Shown here: positions 35,707-44,205 of the stretch, one piece after another
How the letters are laid out: every line of letters starts with the position of its first letter
Position numbering within the stretch: the first letter of the stretch is position 1
DNA from: Pseudohalioglobus sediminis
GTDB lineage: Bacteria; Pseudomonadota; Gammaproteobacteria; Pseudomonadales; Halieaceae
DNA: 64,000 nucleotides
Reading direction: 5' to 3'
Assembly (NCBI RefSeq): GCF_008370495.1
Contig: NZ_VTUX01000008.1
Location: 1 to 64,000, forward strand
Program-made: the position numbers and the translations under genes
The notes under the pieces: model-generated
The model's database searches: none
The model's input: the letters and a program-made list of their open reading frames with translations, nothing else
Told to the model about the DNA's origin: nothing

Positions 35707-35722
35707 TTGCATTCGAAGCCAA
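35707..35722. promoter_or_regulatory. Candidate LacI-family operator 7
   Basis: TTGCATTCGAAGCCAA, the only copy in the opposite orientation on the top strand, with one change from the reverse of operators 1, 2 and 5. It ends 19 bases before the ATG of TPR-sulfotransferase 2. TTGCAT, 17 bases and TCAAAT would make a promoter with an almost leaderless transcript. Confidence 0.72.
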
Positions 35723-35741
35723 AATTATCTCAAATGCGCGC

Positions 35742-37466
35742 ATGAGTATTACCAAGGCACAACTGGCCATGCGCGAGGGCAGATTGCCGGAAGCGCGGCA
35801 ATTGCTGGAAGCCGTGGTCCGGAACGGGCCCTCCAATCCGGAGGTACACTACAACCTGGCCATGGTGCTGGTCAGGTTAAAGGCGTACACCGAGGCCGCC
35901 AGTCAATTCAGGCACTGCCTGCGGCACGCGCCCGGTCACGTCGACCTGCTCAACAATCTTGGCAACGCACTGCGGCTGAGCGGGCAGCATCAGGAAGCGC
36001 AGCGCACTATCGATGAAGCCCTGGCATCGGCGCCACGGCACGCAGCGCTGCGCTGCAATCGCGGCTGGCTGCAGCTTGCCATGGACAACCCACCCGCCGC
36101 TGCCGCCGACTTCAGATCGGTTCTCGAGCAAAACAAGGATATCGAGGATGCCTGGCATGGTTTGCTCAAGGCGCTAATCGCCCAGGCGAAGTGGCGCGAG
36201 GCAGCCTCCGTGGGCGAAATTGCGACGCAGCGTTTCGCCAATTCATCCTCGCTGTGGAATGCTCTTGGCGTCACCCACAGCAAACAGCACGCACCGGACA
36301 ACGCAATGCCTTGCTTCCGCAAAGCCGCACAGCTCGATTCGAGTAATGCAGAAGCACTGGTGAATCTCGGTATTTGCGCCGAGCAGACAGGCGACCTGGA
36401 TGTCGCCGAACGCAGCCTGTTGCGGGCACTGGAGCTGAATCCCGATCACCCCGGCGCACACTTCCACCTGGCTAACCTGTCAACGCACCGCGGCAGCGCA
36501 GCCGAGGTATCAGCAATCGAACGAGCGATCGACAGACACCAAACCGAGAGTGCCAAGGTTGAACTGCATTTTGCCGCCGGCAAGGCTCTGGCCAAACTCG
36601 GCGAGCACCGTCGCGCGTTTCAGCATTTTCAGGCGGCACGCAAGCAGCGTGCGCGCGCAGAAGACTTCGATCTGGCGGCGGCGATCGATGCCCTCACCCC
36701 TCCGGCGTTGGCCCTGGGGCCACAACCAGCTACCGATGCGCGAATGCGTATCTTCGTGGTCGGCATGCCCCGCTCAGGCACCACCCTTGTAGACCAGATA
36801 CTGGCATCGCACTCACAAGTCCACTCTCTCGGCGAAGCCCGCGTTGCCGAAAAACTGGCCTCCCGTTTGCAATCCCTGTCGTCTACGCAGGTTCACCGGA
36901 CGCTTGACGGCCACGACTCTGCCGAAATCGCGCGATGGCTGCGTCAACAGATGTCGACGTCAACACCCAAAGCGGCCATCGTCGAAACCAGCCCCGGCAG
37001 TTTCACAATGCTCGGTGCGCTTGCGCAATTACTGCCCGAGGCGGTTTTCATACATTGCACTCGAAACCATCTGGATAACTGCGTTTCGCTGTTCGAGACC
37101 CCGCTCACGGGCCCTCACGGTTACGCCAATACGCTATCGGGCCTGGGCCAATATTACAGCGCCTATCGCCATACCATGGCACACTGGCAGGCAATGTATC
37201 CCCAACGTATCCATAACGTTGCGTACGAAGACCTGGTCAGCAATCCGCACAGCACCATCAGCCGCCTGCTGGATCATTGCAAGCTCCCTGTGGAGGATAC
37301 TTGCCTGTCCTTTCATCAGCACAGTCGCAACGTGATGACGCCGAGCGCCGCACAGGTAAGGCAGCCTGTCACCACGCGTTCCATCGGTCGCTGGCGACAC
37401 TACGAAGAGTTTTTGTCGCCACTGCGTAAAACCCTGCAGGATTGCCCTTCCCAGGGTAAAGCCTGA
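35742..37466 (+). CDS. TPR-repeat sulfotransferase family protein 2
   Basis: A 574-residue relative of the protein at 28406. TPR repeats occupy about residues 1-300. The sulfotransferase domain has GMPRSGTTLVDQILASHSQV and FIHCTRNHLDNCVSLFE, then the conserved YAN.LSGLGQYY.AYR and ending RWRHYEEFLSPLR. The longer frame from 35679 reads through operator 7, so ATG at 35742 is chosen. The operator ends just before the start, linking this gene to the LacI regulon, unlike sulfotransferase 1. With its sister it brackets the two TonB receptors. PAPS-dependent sulfonation of a protein or carbohydrate is inferred from motifs only. Confidence 0.87.
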   Translation: MSITKAQLAMREGRLPEARQLLEAVVRNGPSNPEVHYNLAMVLVRLKAYTEAASQFRHCLRHAPGHVDLLNNLGNALRLSGQHQEAQRTIDEALASAPRHAALRCNRGWLQLAMDNPPAAAADFRSVLEQNKDIEDAWHGLLKALIAQAKWREAASVGEIATQRFANSSSLWNALGVTHSKQHAPDNAMPCFRKAAQLDSSNAEALVNLGICAEQTGDLDVAERSLLRALELNPDHPGAHFHLANLSTHRGSAAEVSAIERAIDRHQTESAKVELHFAAGKALAKLGEHRRAFQHFQAARKQRARAEDFDLAAAIDALTPPALALGPQPATDARMRIFVVGMPRSGTTLVDQILASHSQVHSLGEARVAEKLASRLQSLSSTQVHRTLDGHDSAEIARWLRQQMSTSTPKAAIVETSPGSFTMLGALAQLLPEAVFIHCTRNHLDNCVSLFETPLTGPHGYANTLSGLGQYYSAYRHTMAHWQAMYPQRIHNVAYEDLVSNPHSTISRLLDHCKLPVEDTCLSFHQHSRNVMTPSAAQVRQPVTTRSIGRWRHYEEFLSPLRKTLQDCPSQGKA

Positions 37467-37667
37467 GTCTTCACTCCGGCGACTGAAGGCAGCGAGGGGC
37501 CCAGCCTGTATCTGCATTTTCATATTACCGACCTACCGGGGCTGGACCTGAAACAACAGCGCGCACGGTGGTCGGGTTTCATCGAACGCGAGCCGCTCGC
37601 GGTCTGGGTAGCGCCGCAACAGCGCCTTATCGTGAGCAAGCCCTGGGTCAATGCCGAGACACCTTGA
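37467..37667 (+). pseudogene. Possible gene remnant after the sulfotransferase
   Basis: The same frame stays open past the sulfotransferase stop and reads about 65 codons to TGA at 37665-37667, including SLYLHFHITDLPGLDL and FIEREPLAVWVAPQQRLIVS. It has no start codon or ribosome binding site. The composition looks protein-like, so it may be the C-terminal remainder of a deleted gene. No family was recognised. Confidence 0.3.
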
Positions 37668-37691
37668 CCCGGAGCGCCGGTGAATCCGCTG

Positions 37692-38189
37692 TCAATACAG
37701 CTCGCAGGTCTCCTGGGTCTTGTAGCTCACGGAGCCGTCATGCCAGTTGCCCTCGCCCACGGCTTCACCGCTGTCGGCACGCACCACTTCCACCGTGTCA
37801 TCTTCAGCGCGACTGACCTGCAAGGTATAGGAGGTTAACTCCGGGTAGTTGACGGCGATAAACTCGCTGTCGCAGCCCCGGCTGAAGCCGCTGCGCTCGG
37901 CATCCAGCAGAAACAGCTGCCCGGCGGCATCGAAGACCCCGGTAATGGCATAGGTCACGTGACACTCGACGATGTCATCATCGCCGGGATTACTGTAGTT
38001 ATAGTGGGTTTCCGTCCCTATGGTGTCACCGGTCGCGGCGTCGAACTGCAGTTCACCGATGTAGTAGCGGCTGCTACCGCGAAAGCCGGTGCTGTCCTGT
38101 GACGGATCGCAATTGCGAAAGGCCTGGGCTGTGCTGTGCCAGCCCAGGCTCGCGGCAATGAGCGCACAAAAGGCTACTGGCCTGCGCAT
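37692..38189 (-). CDS. Hypothetical exported protein
   Basis: A 165-residue protein with a clear signal peptide (FCALIAASLGWHSTAQA). The mature part is beta-rich and contains four cysteines (NCDP, VECHV, RGCDS, TCELY) that could form two disulfides. It also carries acidic stretches such as NPGDDD. No catalytic motif or family was recognised. It is transcribed toward the sulfotransferase and stands 38 bases downstream of the DUF3313 lipoprotein gene, possibly in the same unit. Function unknown; periplasmic or secreted location is inferred from the signal. Confidence 0.7.
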   Translation of the reverse strand: MRRPVAFCALIAASLGWHSTAQAFRNCDPSQDSTGFRGSSRYYIGELQFDAATGDTIGTETHYNYSNPGDDDIVECHVTYAITGVFDAAGQLFLLDAERSGFSRGCDSEFIAVNYPELTSYTLQVSRAEDDTVEVVRADSGEAVGEGNWHDGSVSYKTQETCELY

Positions 38190-38227
38190 CGGCGTTTTAC
38201 CCCGGGCACCCGGTTCGAGACCCGGCG

Positions 38228-38899
38228 CTAACGGCCGGTGACCTGGTCAAGCCCGTCGCGGAGCAGGCCCGCCCAGCGTTTCAGGGTGCGATCGGCCTCG
38301 GCCTTGTTGGTAACGCCGTTGGTCCACTGCAGGCGCCCCATCTCCGGTGCGCGCCGGCGATCGAGAACACGGGCCAAGACCTGCCCGGTGGTGCCATCCA
38401 CCAGTTCCAGGCTCAGCGTCATTTCACCCGTGGAGGTCGTATAGGTTGTCGACCGGCCCGAGCTCATGGTGTCCGGCGCATTGATATCCAGGTTGATTAT
38501 GCCGGGCCGCACCACCAGCACCGCTTCACCGTTATCGAAATTATCTACCAGCGTATACGGGGGCGCCTCCTGCAGGGCCGCACGGAAGTATTGCTGGCAA
38601 TCCCGGCCGAGATTGTCCTTGATCTGGTCCACGTCCTGCTGTGTGACCCGACGGCTCAGGTCAACCCGACTGCTGTTCTGGTCGCGCAGCCAGTTCTTGC
38701 GAAACGCCACGGTGCAGTCGGCGACACCAAACTCGCTGTAGCTGCCGAGGTCCGCACCGGGCAGCAGGTACACTTCCTTGAAACGGGTGTCTGGCTGCAA
38801 CACCAGGCCATCGTGGGTTTCCTGGGGCGCCTGGCTGGCGCAGGCACTGAGCAGCACCACGGCTGACAGGGACATCATGTATTGCCACAACTTGATCAC
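38228..38899 (-). CDS. DUF3313-like outer-membrane lipoprotein
   Basis: A 223-residue protein with a lipoprotein signal and lipobox LSAC (Cys20). The mature domain matches the DUF3313 pattern: an early YLLPGADLGSYSEFGV segment, then VVRPGIINLDINAPDT, a TYTTSTGEMTLSLEL strand and TGQVLARVLDRRRAPEMG. DUF3313 lipoproteins are of unknown function. Residue +2 is Ala, so outer-membrane sorting is expected. It may be co-transcribed with the exported hypothetical protein. Confidence 0.8.
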   Translation of the reverse strand: MIKLWQYMMSLSAVVLLSACASQAPQETHDGLVLQPDTRFKEVYLLPGADLGSYSEFGVADCTVAFRKNWLRDQNSSRVDLSRRVTQQDVDQIKDNLGRDCQQYFRAALQEAPPYTLVDNFDNGEAVLVVRPGIINLDINAPDTMSSGRSTTYTTSTGEMTLSLELVDGTTGQVLARVLDRRRAPEMGRLQWTNGVTNKAEADRTLKRWAGLLRDGLDQVTGR

Positions 38900-38997
38900 G
38901 GTATCGTGCTCCTTTTATCTGCTAACGACTGCATAGCCACAGTCGTATTTACTTACGTTGCTGGCGGCCTCGCGGTTTTCACCATGCTGGCGCGCGG

Positions 38998-40155
38998 CTA
39001 GCGCAACAACCAGACATTATCATAGGCGGCCGTTTCTTCACGTCGCCGCCCGCTATCTCGCTGGGCCACACCGTCGATACTCTGGCGGATGTCCGCCGCG
39101 ACATTGCCCACCAGGTAGTAGCTGTGCTCCACCAGCCCCGTAACCACGCCGCTGCAGTCCACCTGGTGTACCTTGCGGTGCAACTGCCCGGGGCGCGCCG
39201 CCCCGGCTCCGCCAAGGCGTTCCGGTTGCCCCTTACTGTAGTCGGAAATCACCATCGCGGTGTCACCACGGTTGTGGTAGACGCTCACCTGCCGCGCCAA
39301 CTGGTTGATCTGGCCCAGGGGTTCACCCGGTTCCAGCGCGGTGTCATCCACATCCGGGGCACACAGGAACACCTGGTCAAACAGGCGCGGCAGGGCGCGC
39401 CCGGGGGTAAACTGGTTGAGGCGATCAATCACCTCCTGCAGCAGGTAGTTGCCCATGGAATGACACAGCAGGTGAATCTGCTGGTCACACAGTTCCACCT
39501 CACGATTGCGCGCCCTGTCGTGCAGGGCATGCAGGTAGTCGCGGGTTTTGAGCAGGGCGCGACCGAAGGACGCACCGGAGCCCCTGGCCTCGGCGCGGTC
39601 GGATTTGTAAGAGACCCAGGGCAGCATCAGGCCGTCAGAGGGCCAGGTAAACAGCACCACCACCACATCCTTGCTCTCACAATTGGCGGAGAGATTGGCC
39701 TTGGCCTGCATCATCAGTTGCAGGGCCATGGCAGTACCTACCGCCTGGTGCCAATTGACGTTGAAACCGTGCACGTAAACCAGCACATCGGCGGCGTTGG
39801 TCATCGCTTCCTGCAGGTCGGCGAGCATGGCTCGCGAACCCAGCACGGCATCGTCCTGCGCCGACTCGGCAATGCCATCGCTGAGCTTCTCCGGATACGC
39901 ACGGATAGTGCCGGTGTCTTGCGACTGTTTCGCCAGGTAGGAGGCCAGCGCCTCGCCGTTACCGGTGCCATTGGGTGACATGTCCCGCTCGAGGCAGGCA
40001 TTGATGTCGCGCTTCAGGGCGGTGACGCGCACCACACCGAAACGCAGGTTTTCTATGCCATCCTGGCTGAAGTGGCGGCTGTAGCCCGTCGGCCGCCAGC
40101 GATTGCGCCCCTCATGGCGACGGTTGGTCGCGTAGTAGAGCTTCAGCCGGGCCAT
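38998..40155 (-). CDS. DUF900-like alpha/beta hydrolase
   Basis: A 385-residue serine hydrolase fold protein. The oxyanion strand is VLVYVHGFNVNWHQA, the elbow LLCHSMGNYLLQEV, an acidic residue follows FLCAPDVDD and a C-terminal His lies in LVEHSYYLVGN. The YATNRRHEG start is common in DUF900-type proteins. No signal peptide is seen. It is followed closely by no partner and preceded by the ferritin gene with only three bases between, so the two may be co-transcribed. Substrate unknown. Confidence 0.78.
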   Translation of the reverse strand: MARLKLYYATNRRHEGRNRWRPTGYSRHFSQDGIENLRFGVVRVTALKRDINACLERDMSPNGTGNGEALASYLAKQSQDTGTIRAYPEKLSDGIAESAQDDAVLGSRAMLADLQEAMTNAADVLVYVHGFNVNWHQAVGTAMALQLMMQAKANLSANCESKDVVVVLFTWPSDGLMLPWVSYKSDRAEARGSGASFGRALLKTRDYLHALHDRARNREVELCDQQIHLLCHSMGNYLLQEVIDRLNQFTPGRALPRLFDQVFLCAPDVDDTALEPGEPLGQINQLARQVSVYHNRGDTAMVISDYSKGQPERLGGAGAARPGQLHRKVHQVDCSGVVTGLVEHSYYLVGNVAADIRQSIDGVAQRDSGRRREETAAYDNVWLLR

Positions 40156-40158
40156 GTA

Positions 40159-40665
40159 TCAGGGCGCAGCGGCGGGCGTGGTGCGCGAGCCCAGCTCATT
40201 GTCGATCATGAGCAGGCCGTAGCCGTCGTCCTTGACCAGCTTCAACTTGGAGATCAGCTCACTCACCGTGGCTTCTTCTTCAACCTGCTCATTCACGAAC
40301 CATTGCAGCAGGTTGTAAGTGGCGTGGTCCTTTTCCTTCAGGGCCTGGTCACTGAGGTTGTTGAGTTTCGCGGTCATCTTCTGTTCGTGCGCCAGCGACT
40401 TCTGGAATACCTCGAGGATGGTACCGAACTCGGTTGGCGGCCGCGGGATCTGATCCAGCACCACGTGCGCGCCCTGGTCGATCAGGTAGTTATAGATGCG
40501 CGTGGCGTGCTGCTGCTCCTCCTCGTACTGCATCTTGAGCCAGTTGGCGGCGCCGCTGAAATCGATATGTGAACAGTACGCTGACATCGCCAGGTACAGG
40601 TAAGCGGAGGAAAATTCGTCGTTGAGTTGCTGGTACAGCGCTTGCTGCATTTCGGTGGAGATCAT
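40159..40665 (-). CDS. ftnA: Bacterial non-heme ferritin
   Basis: A 168-residue four-helix ferritin. Ferroxidase residues are visible in LNDEFSSAYLYLAMSAY (Glu), MQYEEEQQHATRIY (Glu, Glu, His) and the later EQVEEEATVSEL. It stores iron as a 24-mer in the cytosol. The length fits FtnA, without the heme-binding methionine pattern of bacterioferritin. It lies three bases upstream of the DUF900-like gene on the same strand. No Fur-like box was recognised upstream. Confidence 0.92.
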   Translation of the reverse strand: MISTEMQQALYQQLNDEFSSAYLYLAMSAYCSHIDFSGAANWLKMQYEEEQQHATRIYNYLIDQGAHVVLDQIPRPPTEFGTILEVFQKSLAHEQKMTAKLNNLSDQALKEKDHATYNLLQWFVNEQVEEEATVSELISKLKLVKDDGYGLLMIDNELGSRTTPAAAP

Positions 40666-40740
40666 GGGAAGCCCCTTGCTACTGGTCCCCCCATTCTAGT
40701 GAACGGCAGTAGCAAGCGCCACTGCCGGGCCCACGCATCC

Positions 40741-41619
40741 TCACATCTGTGGTATTTCCTCGAATACGATGGGCAATTCCGCGCGCCGGTAGCGCTCCGA
40801 GCGCACCCGCAACTGCTCTGCGGCCTCGTCCAGGTTCATCATGATGACAAAACGCTGTTCGCGCACGCCATCCAGGGTAAAGCGCGCCAGCTCATCCAGG
40901 TCCTGGATCTGCAATTCTACGCCGGCCGTCTTCATGGCCTCCTTGAAGGCCTCGATATCCGGCGGTGGCGCACCGGGCTTTTCCCGCGCCAGTTCGGCAG
41001 GACGGTTGCGCTCCGGGTTCCACAGGCCGGTCACCAGTACCCCGCCGGAGGGATAGAACAACGATGCCCGCAGTTTGGTGTTCTCGCTTTCCAGCTGCGA
41101 GGCCAGGCACTCGGTCAGCGCACACACGGCGGCCTTGCTCGAGGCGTACACCGACTGGTAGGGCAGGCTGGAAATACCGCCATCGGCAGAGGTGGTATTG
41201 ATGATGTGCCCTTCCTCACCCCCGGCGATCATGCGCGGCACGAAGGCCTGGATGCCGTGGGCGACGCCCATGACATTGACACTGTATATCCAGGACCAGT
41301 CGTTGGGCGTGGTCTCCCAGACATTGGCAGAGGGTGCCGCCACACCGGCATTGTTGAACAACAGGTGACAGGCGCCGTGCTCGGCATAGACGTAGTCCGC
41401 CAGCGCCTCGACCGAATCCGGTTTGCGCACATCCACCTTGAAGGCACTGACCTGGCGCCCCTCACCACTGCATTCGGCAACGGCTGCGTCCATGGCGCCC
41501 TGCTCGACGTCGGCGATGACCACTCTGGCGCCGTCGTCCAACAGCGCCTTGACCAACGCCTTGCCGATGCCGCCGGCGCCACCGGTAACTACCGCAACCT
41601 TGTTATTGAAGTCCTGCAT
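40741..41619 (-). CDS. SDR family oxidoreductase
   Basis: A 292-residue classical SDR with TGGAGGIGKAL, NNAGVAAPS, the Ser region IINTTSADGGISS, and YASSKAA (YxxxK). The C-terminal extension (YRRAELPIVFEEIPQM) is a little longer than usual. Similar enzymes oxidise alcohols in hydrocarbon or steroid breakdown, but the substrate here is open. It lies downstream of the DcaP-like porin, behind a hairpin at 41671-41701. Confidence 0.9.
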   Translation of the reverse strand: MQDFNNKVAVVTGGAGGIGKALVKALLDDGARVVIADVEQGAMDAAVAECSGEGRQVSAFKVDVRKPDSVEALADYVYAEHGACHLLFNNAGVAAPSANVWETTPNDWSWIYSVNVMGVAHGIQAFVPRMIAGGEEGHIINTTSADGGISSLPYQSVYASSKAAVCALTECLASQLESENTKLRASLFYPSGGVLVTGLWNPERNRPAELAREKPGAPPPDIEAFKEAMKTAGVELQIQDLDELARFTLDGVREQRFVIMMNLDEAAEQLRVRSERYRRAELPIVFEEIPQM

Positions 41620-41670
41620 GCTGTACTCCCTGTTCGCTGCAAAAGGATAATCATTTCACAACCACGGCAA

Positions 41671-41701
41671 AGCGGCAGTGACCACAGAGATCACTGCCGC
41701 T
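41671..41701 (-). terminator. Hairpin after the DcaP-like porin gene
   Basis: AGCGGCAGTGA and TCACTGCCGCT form an 11-bp perfect stem with a 9-base loop. On the minus strand only TTT follows, so termination may be partial and allow read-through into the SDR gene. Confidence 0.55.
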
Positions 41702-41725
41702 GACCGATTCGTTCACAGCTTGCGA

Positions 41726-43153
41726 TTATTCGCGGGGGAAGTTCACTTTCAGGGACAGCTGGGCGCGCAGGTCGTAGCCATCGTCACCGCTGACATCCTC
41801 GCGTTCACCCCAGATCAGTTCGCCACCGATCAGCACGCCACTGGTGGGATAGTGCAGCAGGTTGATCTGGGCGATCTGGCCCTGTTCAAACTCACTGCCG
41901 TCCTGGCCCTTGGTGGTATCGAGCTTGGTGGTACTCCAGCCCACGGAGGTGGACCACTTGTCGCTCCAGTAGTGGTCATAGTAGGCAACGACACCGAGGA
42001 TAGGCACCGCCTCGGCACTATTGCCGACTCGCGTGGCCTCGCGCGGCGCGAGGTCGACGCCGCCATCGTTCATATAGTTACCCACGCCTTCGCCATAGAC
42101 CAGCTGCAGCTTGAGCTTGTCCTGGCCGAAGGTGTTGATCACCGTACTGGCGTTCACACCCCAGCCGAACTCACTGTCCTTTTCGCCGGTATCCAGGCGC
42201 TCGTAACCCAGCTTGCGCGCGATACCCGCCAGCTGCCAGTGTCCCCAGTCCGTGTTGTCGCGGTAGCGTATGGAGAGATCGGGAATGTCGTTGTATTTCC
42301 TGAACACATCGTTGAGCACCGAGTCGCAATTCTCCTCCAGCTCGGCGGCGCACTCATCACGGAACTTGCCGACGGTCAGTGCCGTGTCGGGGTTCTCCAG
42401 CGCGATGGAGAATTCATCATCGCCCATCGGAAAACTGTAGCGCACCTGCTGGTTACGGTAGAACACCATGCCAGTGGGGCCCCAGTAATCGATGGTGTTC
42501 GGGAACACATCGATATCCATGAAGTTGGACCAGTACTGACCGAGGCCAATGTTGTTCCAGGTGGCCCAGGCATGACGCAGGCGCGGAGTGGTCTGACCGG
42601 CATCGCCGCCGGTGCCAAACAGTTCCGCTTCCAGCAGTGCAGTGACCTTGCCTGCCGGGGTGTCGTACTCGCCGCGCACACCCAATCGCGACTGGCGCAC
42701 GCTGAATACAAATTCGCCGTCTTCGCCGTACTGCCCGTCCTGGGTCGGGATGGTGCTGACACGCAGGGTGTCGTTCCAGTCAGGATCCACCCGTTTGAAG
42801 TCGTAGATAGCATCGGCCATCACGAATCCATAGATATCAAAACCGAGCGGGTCGGTCTCCGTGGGCGCCACCGCGACCGCTTCCGCCTCAATCTCCTGAG
42901 GCTGTACAACGCTGTGCACCGCCGTCGATTCCACCTGGCCCGGGTCGGCCCGGCCAGGTTCGGCCCGGCCAGGCGCGGCCTGGCCTGCTTTTAACTGCTG
43001 CAACTCCTGCTGCATCATCTGCAGCATCTGTTGCTGCTGCTGGAGCTGTTGTTCGAGTTGTTTTATACGTTCGGCTTCAGTGGCAGCGCCGGCAGACATG
43101 GTCATCACCGCTGCCGATACGGCCGCGGACAACACTAGACTGTGTTTCAGCAT
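41726..43153 (-). CDS. DcaP-like trimeric outer-membrane porin
   Basis: A 475-residue outer-membrane protein with a signal peptide, an N-terminal coiled coil (AERIKQLEQQLQQQQQMLQM and on), a Pro/Gly linker PGRAEPGRADPG and a beta barrel starting FDIYGFVMADAIYDFKR. DcaP proteins form trimers with a periplasmic coiled coil and pass dicarboxylates and similar anions. The linker is coded by an imperfect GC-rich tandem repeat at about 42945-42985. The C-terminus SLKVNFPRE has the aromatic residue three before the end instead of at the end, which is slightly unusual for barrel assembly. Confidence 0.82.
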   Translation of the reverse strand: MLKHSLVLSAAVSAAVMTMSAGAATEAERIKQLEQQLQQQQQMLQMMQQELQQLKAGQAAPGRAEPGRADPGQVESTAVHSVVQPQEIEAEAVAVAPTETDPLGFDIYGFVMADAIYDFKRVDPDWNDTLRVSTIPTQDGQYGEDGEFVFSVRQSRLGVRGEYDTPAGKVTALLEAELFGTGGDAGQTTPRLRHAWATWNNIGLGQYWSNFMDIDVFPNTIDYWGPTGMVFYRNQQVRYSFPMGDDEFSIALENPDTALTVGKFRDECAAELEENCDSVLNDVFRKYNDIPDLSIRYRDNTDWGHWQLAGIARKLGYERLDTGEKDSEFGWGVNASTVINTFGQDKLKLQLVYGEGVGNYMNDGGVDLAPREATRVGNSAEAVPILGVVAYYDHYWSDKWSTSVGWSTTKLDTTKGQDGSEFEQGQIAQINLLHYPTSGVLIGGELIWGEREDVSGDDGYDLRAQLSLKVNFPRE

Positions 43154-43302
43154 CGAGATTTCCCCGGGTTACTCGTTCGCCAGAATGCGAACACTTCCCA
43201 GACTATAGTTGCCCACGGCGTCGTGGGCAAACTCAATGTGCGGCGGCCGCAACAGCGCAGGCAATAGCCCCATCCGGCCCACCGGATGAGGCCGCAAATA
43301 GC

Positions 43303-44094
43303 TTACTCAAGCAGTTCCGGCTGCTCGGCAATGATCACGTCGTACAGGGGCTGGAAACTGAACCAGCCCGCCAATGGGGAGCCGACGGTCTCGCGCGTGC
43401 CCAGCGCCACCTCATGCGGAATCAACTTCGGCTCACCCGCCGCCTCGGCCATAAGCTGCGCCTGGCAGCTGCGCTCCATGGTGATATACCACCAGGCCGC
43501 CGCATCAATGGTCTCGCCCACGGTAAGCAGGCCGTGGTTCTGCAGGATGGCGGCCTTGCGGCCGTCCAGCGCGGCGGCAATGCGCTCACCCTCGCTGTTA
43601 TCCAGCACCACGCCGGAGAAATCATCAAACAGCACGTGGTCTTCATAGAAGGCACAGGCGTCCTGGGTCAGCGGGTCCAGGGTCTTGCCCAGCGCGGAGA
43701 AGGCCTTGCCGTATACGGAATGGGAATGCGCCGCCGCAGTGATGGATGGGTCGGACATATGAATCTGCGAGTGGATGGTGAACGCGGCGCCATTGAGCAG
43801 GCCCGCGCCGTGAACGACTTCACCCTTGTGATTGACCAGCAGCAGATCGGATACCCGCATCTGCTTGAACGAGCGCCCCATGGGGTTAACCCAGAAATGA
43901 TCGGTCTGCTCCGGGTCGCGCACAGTGATATGGCCCGCCACGCCCTCGTCAAAGCCGAATTTGCCAAACACGCGCAATGCCGCCGCCAGTTTGTTCTTGC
44001 GATCCGCGCGGATCTCCTCCGGATTCTCGGTAGAGGGCAGGATTCCCTCCGCCGCGTCCATATTCATCACAATGTCATTGGCTGCATCGCTCAT
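43303..44094 (-). CDS. Class II aldolase/adducin family protein
   Basis: A 263-residue class II aldolase-like protein. Metal-binding histidines are visible in AAAHSHSVYGKA and AILQNHGLLTVG. GVAGHITVRDPE and DDFSGVV are further family marks. Relatives are fuculose-phosphate aldolase and many proteins of unknown activity in aerobic catabolic clusters. The open frame extends far upstream to 44523, but ATG at 44094, with GAGGTGAG in front, matches the family start. It diverges from the DUF1653 gene. A short CATCCGG/CCGGATG hairpin lies just downstream. Confidence 0.88.
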   Translation of the reverse strand: MSDAANDIVMNMDAAEGILPSTENPEEIRADRKNKLAAALRVFGKFGFDEGVAGHITVRDPEQTDHFWVNPMGRSFKQMRVSDLLLVNHKGEVVHGAGLLNGAAFTIHSQIHMSDPSITAAAHSHSVYGKAFSALGKTLDPLTQDACAFYEDHVLFDDFSGVVLDNSEGERIAAALDGRKAAILQNHGLLTVGETIDAAAWWYITMERSCQAQLMAEAAGEPKLIPHEVALGTRETVGSPLAGWFSFQPLYDVIIAEQPELLE

Positions 44095-44205
44095 GAGACT
44101 CACCTCGGTTGGTTTGTTATCGGTACGCTTAAACTGCCACCGTGGCTCACGTACACTTGGCAGAAGCATTAAGCTACTTTCCACGCCACAGCACAAGGGC
44201 AGACA

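Noticed and set aside
42945-42985. GC-rich tandem repeat as a mobile or regulatory repeat
   Set aside because: It is in frame and encodes the PGRAEPGRADPG linker of the porin, so it is explained by the protein.
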